Assembly (NCBI GenBank): GCA_947306315.1
Contig: CAMZGF010000014.1
Span: 1-13,331 of the forward strand
Origin: an uncultured Candidatus Saccharibacteria bacterium
GTDB lineage: Bacteria > Patescibacteriota > Saccharimonadia > Saccharimonadales > Saccharimonadaceae
DNA length: 13,331 bases
Direction: 5' to 3'
Made by a program: the position numbers and the translations under genes. Shown in pieces: positions 5,813-13,306 of the stretch (its first letter is position 1; each line of letters starts with the position of its first letter). The notes under the pieces were generated by a model. The model was not told the DNA's origin. It saw only the letters and a program-made list of their open reading frames with translations, and searched no databases.

Positions 5813-5841
5813 AGTATAAACATTTTCAAAACAAAATGCAA
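5813..5841 (-). promoter_or_regulatory. Sigma70-type promoter of the rsmH leader
   Basis: The minus strand has TTGCAT (5841-5836), a 17-base spacer and TATACT (5818-5813), four or five of six consensus bases in each box at optimal spacing. Transcription should begin near 5806 and run through about 420 untranslated bases to rsmH. Unlike most promoters in this window it has a recognisable -35 box and a long leader. Confidence 0.65.
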
Positions 5842-5890
5842 GTGCTTTTTTTAACAATTTTTTGGAATTTTGGCAAATTTATTATATAAG
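5841..5890. other. AT-rich stretch beside DnaA-box-like sites
   Basis: This 50-base segment is nearly all A and T, with runs of seven and six T on the plus strand. It lies between the inverted DnaA-box-like pair and the leader promoter. It could be an upstream promoter element or an easily melted DNA region. No gene is present. Confidence 0.4.
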
Positions 5891-5922
5891 TTTTCCACAG
5901 GTTTCCCTGTTGCTGTGGATAA
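5891..5922. promoter_or_regulatory. Inverted pair of DnaA-box-like sites
   Basis: The plus strand has TTTTCCACA (5891-5899) and TGTGGATAA (5914-5922). The second is the exact reverse complement of the consensus DnaA box TTATCCACA, and the first differs at one base. They face each other across 14 bases. On minus-strand RNA the bases between can also form ACAGG-GAAA-CCTGT, a GNRA-loop hairpin just after the ftsQ stop. They may be DnaA binding sites linking division-gene expression to replication; with only two boxes and no dnaA nearby, an origin is not supported. Confidence 0.45.
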
Positions 5923-5928
5923 ATATCT

Positions 5929-6465
5929 CTATAATTTATAGTATGCCCTGCCAGCAATGCGGACATCAATATATTGGGCTTTTTTATCGCTCTTTTCTAG
6001 GTGATTTATCATGCGCACTGCGTCCTCAGCCGACTCAGAAGTACTTCGATCGACATGAATCTTAAAGTAAGGCGCAACATTTTCTAAATAGACATCAACC
6101 TCGCGCGTCGTGTTGCTTGGTAATAATACCTTCGTAACTTTATATCCATAATCTTGAAAATCTTCTTCCAACATGCCGACAGCAGACTTAATCTTATCCG
6201 TAATATACCCAGCACCATCTTCATCAATAATTTGAACAGTTGGAGTATATTTTTTAGTCAAACTCTCCGGAAGCTCCGCCTTCTTCCGATCGTGAACGGC
6301 CTTCATGACAAAACCAAAAATTATCACCGCAACAAGCAAAAGACCGGCAAAAAAGATTGCAACCGATATTTTTTTGCGCTTTTTCTCTTTCTCTCTCTGT
6401 TTAAAACGTTCAGACTCCGAGATGGCTTTCTCGCGCTCAGAAACAATCGTCTTCCCAATTTTCAT
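5929..6465 (-). CDS. ftsQ: FtsQ/DivIB-like division protein
   Basis: This 178-residue bitopic protein has a long charged cytoplasmic N-terminus (1-32), one membrane segment (about 33-55) and an extracytoplasmic part ending in 'YIDVRIAGRAYYKL', which matches the 'yiDlRf-nrv' ending of the FtsQ/DivIB beta domain. FtsQ links FtsL/DivIC and other divisome proteins at the membrane. Its place after murG is the classical dcw position. It is shorter than most FtsQ proteins (about 250-280 residues), and I cannot see a POTRA domain between the membrane segment and the beta domain, so it is a reduced form. An extended -10 (TGCTATACT) ends six bases before the ATG with no Shine-Dalgarno, giving a predicted leaderless mRNA. 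Identification is by topology, ending and context. Confidence 0.65.
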   Translation of the reverse strand: MKIGKTIVSEREKAISESERFKQREKEKKRKKISVAIFFAGLLLVAVIIFGFVMKAVHDRKKAELPESLTKKYTPTVQIIDEDGAGYITDKIKSAVGMLEEDFQDYGYKVTKVLLPSNTTREVDVYLENVAPYFKIHVDRSTSESAEDAVRMINHLEKSDKKAQYIDVRIAGRAYYKL

Positions 6466-6471
6466 ATCTTA

Positions 6472-6480
6472 AGTATAGCA
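6472..6480 (-). promoter_or_regulatory. Extended -10 promoter, ftsQ
   Basis: The minus strand reads TGCTATACT, then TAAGAT and the ftsQ ATG. The predicted start site falls on the A of the ATG. It lies in the 28-base gap after murG, beside a weak AAGCG-ATAA-CGCTT hairpin over the murG stop. Confidence 0.6.
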
Positions 6481-6493
6481 CAAGCGTTATCGC

Positions 6494-7723
6494 TTAGCAA
6501 AGCTCAATCAAGATATCTGCGAGTCTCTCTGCTGCATTATTTTTTGACTCAGCATGCAAGTTTGCAGCAAGTTCTTCGCGTTTCTTTGGACTACGAATCA
6601 ATGTTCTCGCCGCCTCAAGAAGAAGTGTTGGGTCTTCTTCCATTTTACTATCAGGAACCACCATTGTTGCCTCGGCCTTTTCGAGTCTCTCTGCGTTCTT
6701 AAGCTGATGTGAGCCAGGTAGCTTTTCAAATGGAACCAAGATAACTGGTTTCGACAAAACTGCAAGCTCAGCAATTGTAGTTGCGCCCGCACGCGATATT
6801 ACAACATCAGCAGCACCCAAAAGCTCATGCATTACCGGAGAAAACTCCCAGAGCCTAAAGTTAGACTGGAGCTTTGCCTTGTCCCATTCCTCATATTTCT
6901 TTAGGTCAACCATATCTTCGTAATGTTTCCTACCTGCTACGAGCCCAACGCTTGCAACCTTCAAGAGTTCAGGCAAAATCTCACGAACAGCAATATTAAT
7001 ATGCTCTGCACCCTGAGAACCGCCGGTAATCATCACGAGTGGCTTTTCCGGGTCAAAACCTGCTGAACGCTTTAGTTGCTTCATGGTTGTCGCGCTGATT
7101 TTCTTATATTCAGCTGCTACCGGAATGCCCACCCATTCCCAGTTCTCTCTTCCTTTAATCCCCTCGTCAAACGGGCTACCCATCGCGACAACTTTCGCGC
7201 GTTTCATAAGCATCCTGTTCGCAAGACCAGGAACTGCGTCGGATTCGTGAATCACGTATGGAATCTTAAACCACTTCGCAACAATCCCAACCGGAAGGCC
7301 AACAAATCCACCTTTTAAGAAAATTACGTCTGGGCGGTTCTTCTTTCTAACTAATCTAAAGAACGACTGGAATAAACCGAAAGAAAATCCAAAGAACCCG
7401 ACTATATTTCCAAACGTCACATCGCGAAGGGTTTTTGCGCCGTTATCGAAGTAATCTTTAAACTTTAGACCTGCATAGCGATGAAATTTTCCAGCCTTAA
7501 GTTTTCGTACCTGAATATATGGATTCTTTACAGAGCCCAACTTATCTTCATCACCCCAATGAACGCCAATTTCTGTTGTAATTTTCACAACATTCTTATA
7601 GTATTTCTTGTCTGTCCAAAACTCGACCTTCGCACGTGGCCTCTTCTCTAAAATTTCGCGAACTACAGCAACTGCAGGGGTAATATGACCGCCAGAACCG
7701 CCGCCGACAACAAGAATCTTCAT
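6494..7723 (-). CDS. murG: UDP-GlcNAc:lipid I N-acetylglucosaminyltransferase MurG
   Basis: MurG adds GlcNAc to lipid I on the inner membrane face, making lipid II. The 409-residue protein has the GT-B fold markers: 'GGGSGGHITPAVAVV' (7-21), 'GGFVGLPVG' (138-146), 'HESD' (159-162), 'GGSQGAEHIN' (234-243), 'SRAGATTIAELAVLSKPVILVPF' region (310-332) and 'GSHQLKNAERL' (337-347) in the UDP-GlcNAc site. It is about 50 residues longer than E. coli MurG (355); the extra length is mostly a hydrophobic, Phe-rich segment near 100-125 that may aid membrane contact. Its ATG overlaps the ftsW stop (ATGA), and the GGAGGAG ribosome binding site lies inside the last ftsW codons, so the two are coupled. Confidence 0.95.
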   Translation of the reverse strand: MKILVVGGGSGGHITPAVAVVREILEKRPRAKVEFWTDKKYYKNVVKITTEIGVHWGDEDKLGSVKNPYIQVRKLKAGKFHRYAGLKFKDYFDNGAKTLRDVTFGNIVGFFGFSFGLFQSFFRLVRKKNRPDVIFLKGGFVGLPVGIVAKWFKIPYVIHESDAVPGLANRMLMKRAKVVAMGSPFDEGIKGRENWEWVGIPVAAEYKKISATTMKQLKRSAGFDPEKPLVMITGGSQGAEHINIAVREILPELLKVASVGLVAGRKHYEDMVDLKKYEEWDKAKLQSNFRLWEFSPVMHELLGAADVVISRAGATTIAELAVLSKPVILVPFEKLPGSHQLKNAERLEKAEATMVVPDSKMEEDPTLLLEAARTLIRSPKKREELAANLHAESKNNAAERLADILIELC

Positions 7724-8979
7724 CTTCTCCTCCTATAATTAAATTGTTCGTATTCCATTTTTCTTGAACCGCTAAATGTGTCCACAATCTCCAATTTTCG
7801 CTGCCTGTCTGTCACAACCTCGCGTGAAGTGTATTGCGATAGTTGATAAACTACACCAAGAATTGCGCCAACCGCCATCATACTTGTACCACCATAACTC
7901 AGAAGTGGCAATGTTATACCTGTAAGCGGAATAATATTTGTCATTGCCATCACGTTAACAACAAGATGTGTCATAATCCAAGCAAACGCCCCGATTGCAA
8001 TCAAATTATTTTGATAATCCGTCGAATAATCCGATACTTTCAGTATTCGCATAAGTAACCATACAAATCCAAAAAGCACTAGACAAAGGTTCACGAAACC
8101 AAAAGTTTCGCCCATAATTGCAAACACCGAGTCATTAATCGATTCTGGGAGATACCCGGTCGCCTGAACTGAGTTTCCAATACCAACGCCAAAAAGTCCG
8201 CCGGTTCCAATTGCAATCAATGCATTTTCAATATGATACGCATCCGCATCATCTTCCTCCGCATGTTCTGCTGGCGCCGAAATGCCAAGATAAGTCCAAA
8301 GCCTTTCCCTACGGTGTGATGACGTCATGACAGCGCCAACACCCAGCACTAATGCTGCAAGACATACTAACACAAAACTTCTTAAAGGTACACCAGATTG
8401 AAACAACATAAATAACGCAATTACTGCAATTGGTACACCAGAACCCAAATCTTTCTGAATCACTACCACGAAGAAAAGTGAAAGCCCGACCGAACCAACA
8501 AACCTCAACAAAAAGTCCATATTATGAAGAATATTTCCCTTGTCGCGGTACTTCATAAATATTGATGCAAGATACATAATCACTGCAAATTTCACAAATT
8601 CTGCAGGCTGGATCGAAACGCCCGCAATTACAATCCAACGGCATGCACCAAGCTCACATTTTGCGAGCGGAAGCGAGGCAAATTGCGAAATCGCCAAAAA
8701 GGTACACACAAGTAGTGCAACGACTAAAATTCCTGCCGACATTTTCTGTAAAACTTTATAATTTATCACCTTTGCAAAAACAAAGAATATTGCAAGTGAT
8801 AATACTACCGAAATTCCCTGATGCAAAAAGAAATAATTATTCGAGTATCTTTGCTCCCCAATTGCAGCATTGAGAAAGTTTGCGCGAACTGGGCCAATCG
8901 TATACATCACAAGTAGGCCGAGTGTCATCAAAATAAGCATAAGAACTATGATAAGTGTATCTCCCCTATGCTTTCTCAC
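7720..8979 (-). CDS. ftsW: SEDS peptidoglycan glycosyltransferase FtsW
   Basis: FtsW polymerises lipid II into glycan strands with its partner transpeptidase. The 419-residue protein has about ten membrane segments and SEDS signatures: 'GACRWIVIAGVSIQPAEFVKFAVI' region (111-134), 'QKDLGSGVPI' (175-184), 'YHIENALIAIGTGGLFGVGIGNSVQ' region (248-272), 'YLPESINDSVFAIMGE' with the conserved Asp283, and 'PLTGITLPLLSYGGTSMM' (351-368). A short acidic insert (about 237-247) precedes the NAL-AIG motif. FtsW rather than RodA is chosen from its place between mraY and murG. It begins at GTG (8979), 13 bases after mraY, with AAGGAGG upstream. Its C-terminus ends in four arginines whose codons form the murG ribosome binding site. 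Confidence 0.93.
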   Translation of the reverse strand: MRKHRGDTLIIVLMLILMTLGLLVMYTIGPVRANFLNAAIGEQRYSNNYFFLHQGISVVLSLAIFFVFAKVINYKVLQKMSAGILVVALLVCTFLAISQFASLPLAKCELGACRWIVIAGVSIQPAEFVKFAVIMYLASIFMKYRDKGNILHNMDFLLRFVGSVGLSLFFVVVIQKDLGSGVPIAVIALFMLFQSGVPLRSFVLVCLAALVLGVGAVMTSSHRRERLWTYLGISAPAEHAEEDDADAYHIENALIAIGTGGLFGVGIGNSVQATGYLPESINDSVFAIMGETFGFVNLCLVLFGFVWLLMRILKVSDYSTDYQNNLIAIGAFAWIMTHLVVNVMAMTNIIPLTGITLPLLSYGGTSMMAVGAILGVVYQLSQYTSREVVTDRQRKLEIVDTFSGSRKMEYEQFNYRRRR

Positions 8980-8992
8980 TCTCCCTCCTTAA

Positions 8993-10033
8993 TTATCTTG
9001 GTACAATTCCACCAGTCATCGCAATGAAAATACCAATAATCGCAACAACACCCGCAATAATCCAGAATCTCATCACGATTTTTGCCTCACCCCAACCCGT
9101 TGCTTCAAGGTGATGGTGAATCGGCGCGGAAATAAATAATTTCTTATGGAAGAATTTTTTTGAAACCATTTGAATCAAGCTCGAACCAGCCTCCACGACA
9201 AGGATAAGTCCAATAATCGGGAGAAGGAAGAATGAATTTGTCATCATTGAAACAACACCAAGACCGGCACCGAGTGCAAACGAGCCAACATCGCCCATCA
9301 TGAAACGTGCAGGTGGCACATTAAACCAGACATACGAAAGAAGCCAACCAACGACAGTCATACAAAATGCAAAGAGTTGAATTTGTCCACGGAAGAGTGC
9401 AATTACACCGAATGCCCCATATGCAATCATCATCAAACCACCAGCAAGTCCATCAAGACCGTCTGAAATATTTACAGCATTTGATGTCGATACCACAGCG
9501 AATGCAAAGACTAGCATCATAGCTGCTGGACCCCAGTTAAAATCACCATAGAACGGCAAGTGAATCGATGTCCAACCAAGTTTATAAACGAAGAACCAGC
9601 CGAGTCCAAGTCCCACCATAGTAATCATAAAGAACTTTACTGGTGCACGAAGTCCAGCTGCGCCTTTCCCTGTTCCAAAAACATTAATAAGGTCATCAAT
9701 AAAACCAACGAATGCACCGCCGAGAAAACCTGCAAGCGGAAGCCAAGTCTCAGCACGATCCCAGTTACAAATGAACGTTACAACTGAAACCGTTACAATA
9801 CCAACGATTCCGGCCATTGTTGGGAAAACATGCTTAAATTTATGCGCATGCAACTTCGTCATAATTGGAAGTGAGTCGCCAGTTGCAGTTGTCTTTTTCT
9901 GTTTCTTCCACCACTTATATTTATATGCAAAGTGTGTGTAAATTGGCGTCAAAAACATTGAAAAAAGAAATGTCCCGAGAGCCAAAATTAATCCGAAAAA
10001 TGTTTCCTGTGAGATAGAAGAATTTGTAAACAT
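8993..10033 (-). CDS. mraY: Phospho-MurNAc-pentapeptide transferase MraY
   Basis: MraY transfers phospho-MurNAc-pentapeptide from UDP to undecaprenyl phosphate, making lipid I. The 346-residue polytopic membrane protein carries the family's active-site motifs: 'GFIDDLINVFG' with Asp113-Asp114, 'NAVNISDGLDGLAGG' (185-199), 'MGDVGSFALG' with Asp248, and the 'APIHHHLEATGWGEAKIVMRFW' region with the His triad at 306-308. Length is near the usual 360. The ATG at 10033 is preceded by TGGTATAAT and nine bases with no Shine-Dalgarno, and that -10 begins on the base after the ftsI stop codon. ftsW follows by 13 bases, so mraY, ftsW and murG form one unit. Confidence 0.96.
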   Translation of the reverse strand: MFTNSSISQETFFGLILALGTFLFSMFLTPIYTHFAYKYKWWKKQKKTTATGDSLPIMTKLHAHKFKHVFPTMAGIVGIVTVSVVTFICNWDRAETWLPLAGFLGGAFVGFIDDLINVFGTGKGAAGLRAPVKFFMITMVGLGLGWFFVYKLGWTSIHLPFYGDFNWGPAAMMLVFAFAVVSTSNAVNISDGLDGLAGGLMMIAYGAFGVIALFRGQIQLFAFCMTVVGWLLSYVWFNVPPARFMMGDVGSFALGAGLGVVSMMTNSFFLLPIIGLILVVEAGSSLIQMVSKKFFHKKLFISAPIHHHLEATGWGEAKIVMRFWIIAGVVAIIGIFIAMTGGIVPR

Positions 10034-10042
10034 ATTTATATT

Positions 10043-10051
10043 ATTATACCA
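10043..10051 (-). promoter_or_regulatory. Extended -10 promoter, mraY-ftsW-murG
   Basis: The minus strand reads TGGTATAAT, starting immediately after the ftsI TAG stop, then AATATAAAT and the mraY ATG. The predicted start site is about three bases before the ATG. It has the same nine bases as the ftsI and rnhA elements. Confidence 0.65.
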
Positions 10052-11797
10052 CTAATTCCTTAATTTTAAGTAATCAATCATATATTCAGACATCTCGTTA
10101 AACGCCGGCATTGCGTGGGTATCACCGCCTAAAGCTCTACCCTTTTCCCAGAATTTCACCATAATAACATACTGCGCTTGTTCATTCTTATTTCTTGCAC
10201 CAAAGCCGACATATGACGCAATTGTTTCATTCATCACATATTTCCCATCACGCACGGCTTGCGCGGTTCCAGTCTTTCCCCCGACAAAAAAGTTTTTGTC
10301 ATATTTCGGGTTTGCACTATATATTTTACGGTTGTTGACTAGCATCTGACGCATTGTTTCCGATGTCTCAGGTTTAATCGTCGCATGATCAGCATCCCAT
10401 AATTCATTTGGCTTATATTCCCCATTCTCATCGATCACACCAGCTACAACTGTTGGCTTAAAATATTCTCCGCCATTTACAACTGATGAAAACGCAGTCG
10501 CGACCTGGAGCGCAGTAATTGTCATACCCTGGCCAAACGTCATATTAGCATAGCGCGCGTTCGTTGCGTCTTCATCATCTGGCTCAACAATCAAACCCGG
10601 ACTCTCCGCAATCTCAATTCCTGTATATTTTCCTAGCCAAAATTTATTGTAATAATAGTCAAAAAGTCTTTCCTTGCCGACTTGTGTAATCTCATTGTCC
10701 GAGTCGCCAAGCCATTTTAGAGCCTGTGTTGAACCCGTGTTTAATGAATATGCAAGTGCTTGTTGCATAGTATTCGTGCCAATATGTCCCTTTGTAGAGT
10801 TATTGATAGTCCATCCATCAACTACAACATGACCTGAATTATAAAATGTTGATTCAGGTGTCATTTTCCCGAGGTCAATCGCAGCAGCAAAAGCGAACGT
10901 CTTACAAACCGAAGCAACTTCGTAGGCATCCATCGTTGCATTAGTCTGGAAGATTTCAGCATCTTCAACTTCGTTATATTTTCCAGGATCATAGTTAGGT
11001 AGGCTCGCAATCGAAAGAATCTGGCCATTTCCTGGATCCATCACAATCATTGTACCGTGCGAAATCTTATATTCTTTCATCTTCTTCGCAAGAATTTGCT
11101 CCGCTTTATTCTGAATATTACGATCGATCGAAAGCACGATATTTTTACCATCCTGAGCCGGAACTTTTACGTTATCGTCACCAATCGTGAGTGGGATATT
11201 ATTAACATCCTTAACGGTTTTGAGAACGCCATTAACACCAGAGAGTTCTTCATTTAGCGCCTGCTCGACGCCATACTGACCTTTGCCGTCTTGGTTAACA
11301 AATCCGAGAAGTCCGGACGCAAGTTCACCTTCTGGATAAACACGTTTTGTCGAGCCCTGGAAATAAACACCTGGAAGTTCAGCATCCCTAATTTCCTGTG
11401 CGTTTTTATATGGGACATTTCGCGCCACAACGTAATATCTAAGTGTCGAAGTTTTATAAGCATCGTCAAAATTATCTCGAATTAGGTACTCGCCGGCCTT
11501 TTCGTGCAAAACCTTCTCAATTTCATCGCGATCACCACGTGTAATCTGCGGATCAATAATAATGCTCCAAACTTTCAAGTTCATCACAACCGGGACCGGA
11601 GTATCGCCATCCATCATATAAATTTCGCCGCGTTTTGCAACAATTGTGTTCTGCATAGTATGCTGTGCTTCAGCTTGCGCTACATATTCATCGTGGTGAA
11701 TAACCTGAATCGAAAAAAGTTTCACGACAATCACAGTCATTGCCGCAATCAAAATAACTCTTAAAATATTTGATCGAAGTTTCAAAAACTCCTTCAT
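10052..11797 (-). CDS. ftsI: Penicillin-binding protein, FtsI/PBP2-type transpeptidase
   Basis: This class B PBP cross-links septal peptidoglycan outside the membrane. The 581-residue protein has a short cytoplasmic tail, one membrane anchor (about 11-30), a PBP dimerisation-type domain beginning 'VAKRGEIYMMDG' (53-64) and including 'RVYPEGELASGLLGFV' (152-167), and a transpeptidase domain with S296-V-C-K299, S351-L-N353 and K508-T-G510. The usual 'EPGSTFK' around the active serine is 'EVASVCK' here, with valine-alanine in place of proline-glycine. The FtsI role is inferred from its position before mraY; an elongation PBP2 is the alternative. An extended -10 ends six bases before the ATG with no Shine-Dalgarno, so the mRNA should be leaderless. 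Confidence 0.92.
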   Translation of the reverse strand: MKEFLKLRSNILRVILIAAMTVIVVKLFSIQVIHHDEYVAQAEAQHTMQNTIVAKRGEIYMMDGDTPVPVVMNLKVWSIIIDPQITRGDRDEIEKVLHEKAGEYLIRDNFDDAYKTSTLRYYVVARNVPYKNAQEIRDAELPGVYFQGSTKRVYPEGELASGLLGFVNQDGKGQYGVEQALNEELSGVNGVLKTVKDVNNIPLTIGDDNVKVPAQDGKNIVLSIDRNIQNKAEQILAKKMKEYKISHGTMIVMDPGNGQILSIASLPNYDPGKYNEVEDAEIFQTNATMDAYEVASVCKTFAFAAAIDLGKMTPESTFYNSGHVVVDGWTINNSTKGHIGTNTMQQALAYSLNTGSTQALKWLGDSDNEITQVGKERLFDYYYNKFWLGKYTGIEIAESPGLIVEPDDEDATNARYANMTFGQGMTITALQVATAFSSVVNGGEYFKPTVVAGVIDENGEYKPNELWDADHATIKPETSETMRQMLVNNRKIYSANPKYDKNFFVGGKTGTAQAVRDGKYVMNETIASYVGFGARNKNEQAQYVIMVKFWEKGRALGGDTHAMPAFNEMSEYMIDYLKLRN

Positions 11798-11803
11798 GGT
11801 TCA

Positions 11804-11812
11804 ATTATACCA
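11804..11812 (-). promoter_or_regulatory. Extended -10 promoter, ftsI
   Basis: The minus strand reads TGGTATAAT, then TGAACC and the ftsI ATG. The predicted start site is the A of the start codon. It sits in the 35-base gap after rel, which contains no terminator. Confidence 0.65.
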
Positions 11813-11832
11813 TAAGAGGAATTACCAGAGTG

Positions 11833-13293
11833 CTATTTTTTTGGTTTTGGTGGGGTCATTTTTGGGATAATTTCACTCGCACGTCCAAGCTGTTGTTTCA
11901 ACTTATTTCTAGCGTGTGGAGTGATAATTTTCTCAAACCAAGTTGGCTTTGCGGTCTGAGCTTTTCCGGTCAGAATCTCAACCACATCACCATGCTGCAA
12001 CTTCGTGTTAAGGCTCGACATTTTTCCATTAATTTTCACGCCAGTCACACGCTCACCAATTTCCGAGTGGAGACGGTATGCAAAATCGAGTGGCAACGAA
12101 CCATTTGGAAGATCAACGATGTCACCTTTCGGGGTGTAAACAAAAATCTTGTCCGAAAATAGGTTTAGCTTCAGTTTATTAAGATCAACTTTCTTGCCAG
12201 CACGAAGCTGCGAAGCGGCCTGCTGAAGCTCCATAATCCAAAGAAGATTAGTTGGAAGATGTTGAATCTTTCCCTGCTTGTAGCTTTCTGTGAGTTTCTG
12301 TTCATTATAATAGAACGAAGCCGCAAGACCATGCTCAGCATAATCATGCATCTCACGTGTACGAATCTGAAACTCAATAATTTTCTTGTCTTTTGTAATG
12401 ACGGTTGTGTGAATCGATTGATAACCGTTCTGCTTTGGCATTGCGATATAGTCTTTAATTCTGCCAGCCATCGGCGTATAAAGCGAATGGATAAGACCAA
12501 GCACAAGATAACAGGTCGTGATATCATCAACAATCACGCGCATTGCTGTAAGGTCATAAATTGCATCAATGTTTTGGTCATACTTCGCGAGCTTCTTATG
12601 AAGCGAATAGACAGATTTGATACGGCCAGAAAGTTCAAACTTAATTCCCTCGGATTCAAGCAGCTCTGATACTTCGGCTTTAATTTTTAGAAGAGTTTTC
12701 TCAGCCGAGCGGTTTCGCTCTTCAATCAATTCCTTAAGCTCGTTATACCTTTTTGGATTGACGTAAGAAAATGCAATGTCGCTCATCTCGACACGGAGAC
12801 GACCCATGTTAAGACGGTCTGCGAGCGGTGCAAAGACTTCGAGAGACTCTTTCGCAATCTTTTTCTGTTTGTCTGGAGGGAGTGCAGAAAGTGTGCGAAG
12901 GTTGTGTAGACGGTCTGCGAGCTTAATGATGAGCACGCGAATATCCGAACCAGTCGCAATTAGAAGGCGAAGCAGATTATCTCTTGTTTGGGGGAGATAA
13001 GTATCGATGTCTTTCATTCCCGAGCGAACTTTACCAAGTTTTGTGACGCCATCAACAAGCCTTGCGACATCCTCGCCAAATTCCGCTTCGATGTCTTTTA
13101 ACGTGAGCTTTGTATCCTCAACCGTATCATGAAGCACACCCGCAATGATTGTGTTTTCATCCATGTGCCAATCTTCAAGAATTTTCATCACAGCAAGCGG
13201 ATGAACAATATAAGGATCACCAGACTTTCTGAACTGGCCTTCATGTGCTTCTGTTGCGATTTTAATCGCTTTATCGATTCTACGTTTTCCCAT
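11833..13293 (-). CDS. rel: Rel/SpoT-type (p)ppGpp synthetase-hydrolase without the C-terminal ACT region
   Basis: The protein makes and degrades the stringent-response alarmone (p)ppGpp. In 486 residues it has an HD hydrolase domain with 'HEGQFRKSGDPYIVHPLAV' region (17-35), 'LHDTVEDT' (54-61) and 'KLADRLHNLRTL' (124-135); a synthetase domain with 'YDLTAMRVIV' (246-255) and 'RIKDYIAMPKQNGYQSIHT' (278-296); and a TGS domain (about 381-443, 'IFVYTPKGDIVDLPNG'). Motifs of both active sites are intact, so it is predicted to be bifunctional. It stops about 40 residues after TGS, whereas full-length Rel proteins (about 730) continue through helical, zinc-finger/CC and ACT domains that contact the ribosome. 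The stop is natural, with ftsI following normally, so this is a short form rather than a frameshift visible here. No Shine-Dalgarno precedes the ATG. Confidence 0.93.
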   Translation of the reverse strand: MGKRRIDKAIKIATEAHEGQFRKSGDPYIVHPLAVMKILEDWHMDENTIIAGVLHDTVEDTKLTLKDIEAEFGEDVARLVDGVTKLGKVRSGMKDIDTYLPQTRDNLLRLLIATGSDIRVLIIKLADRLHNLRTLSALPPDKQKKIAKESLEVFAPLADRLNMGRLRVEMSDIAFSYVNPKRYNELKELIEERNRSAEKTLLKIKAEVSELLESEGIKFELSGRIKSVYSLHKKLAKYDQNIDAIYDLTAMRVIVDDITTCYLVLGLIHSLYTPMAGRIKDYIAMPKQNGYQSIHTTVITKDKKIIEFQIRTREMHDYAEHGLAASFYYNEQKLTESYKQGKIQHLPTNLLWIMELQQAASQLRAGKKVDLNKLKLNLFSDKIFVYTPKGDIVDLPNGSLPLDFAYRLHSEIGERVTGVKINGKMSSLNTKLQHGDVVEILTGKAQTAKPTWFEKIITPHARNKLKQQLGRASEIIPKMTPPKPKK

Positions 13294-13300
13294 TAAGGAT

Positions 13301-13306
13301 ATTATA
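13301..13306 (-). promoter_or_regulatory. -10 element, rel
   Basis: TATAAT on the minus strand ends seven bases (ATCCTTA) before the rel ATG. The TG dinucleotide lies directly against the hexamer instead of one base away, so it is not a standard extended -10. No clear -35 box is visible in the remaining 25 bases of the window. The predicted start site is one or two bases before the ATG. Confidence 0.5.

Noticed and set aside
5604..5813. 69-codon plus-strand ORF containing KLLVDRPQT, similar to FLVDRAQT read from the minus strand near 5475-5420
   Set aside because: The similarity comes from the two arms of the 31-bp inverted repeat read in opposite directions. The ORF has no ribosome binding site, and the G-U bias points to minus-strand RNA.
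5841..5922. Replication origin
   Set aside because: There are only two DnaA-box-like sites, no dnaA or dnaN in the window, and genes read the same way on both sides, so the evidence is too thin.
5386..5928. RNase P RNA, tmRNA, SRP RNA or tRNA in the long gap
   Set aside because: None of the conserved sequence signatures of these RNAs, nor a tRNA cloverleaf, is visible.
6154..6702. 182-codon plus-strand ORF
   Set aside because: It is antisense to ftsQ and the end of murG, which are clear homologues; composition and lack of motifs mark it as a shadow.
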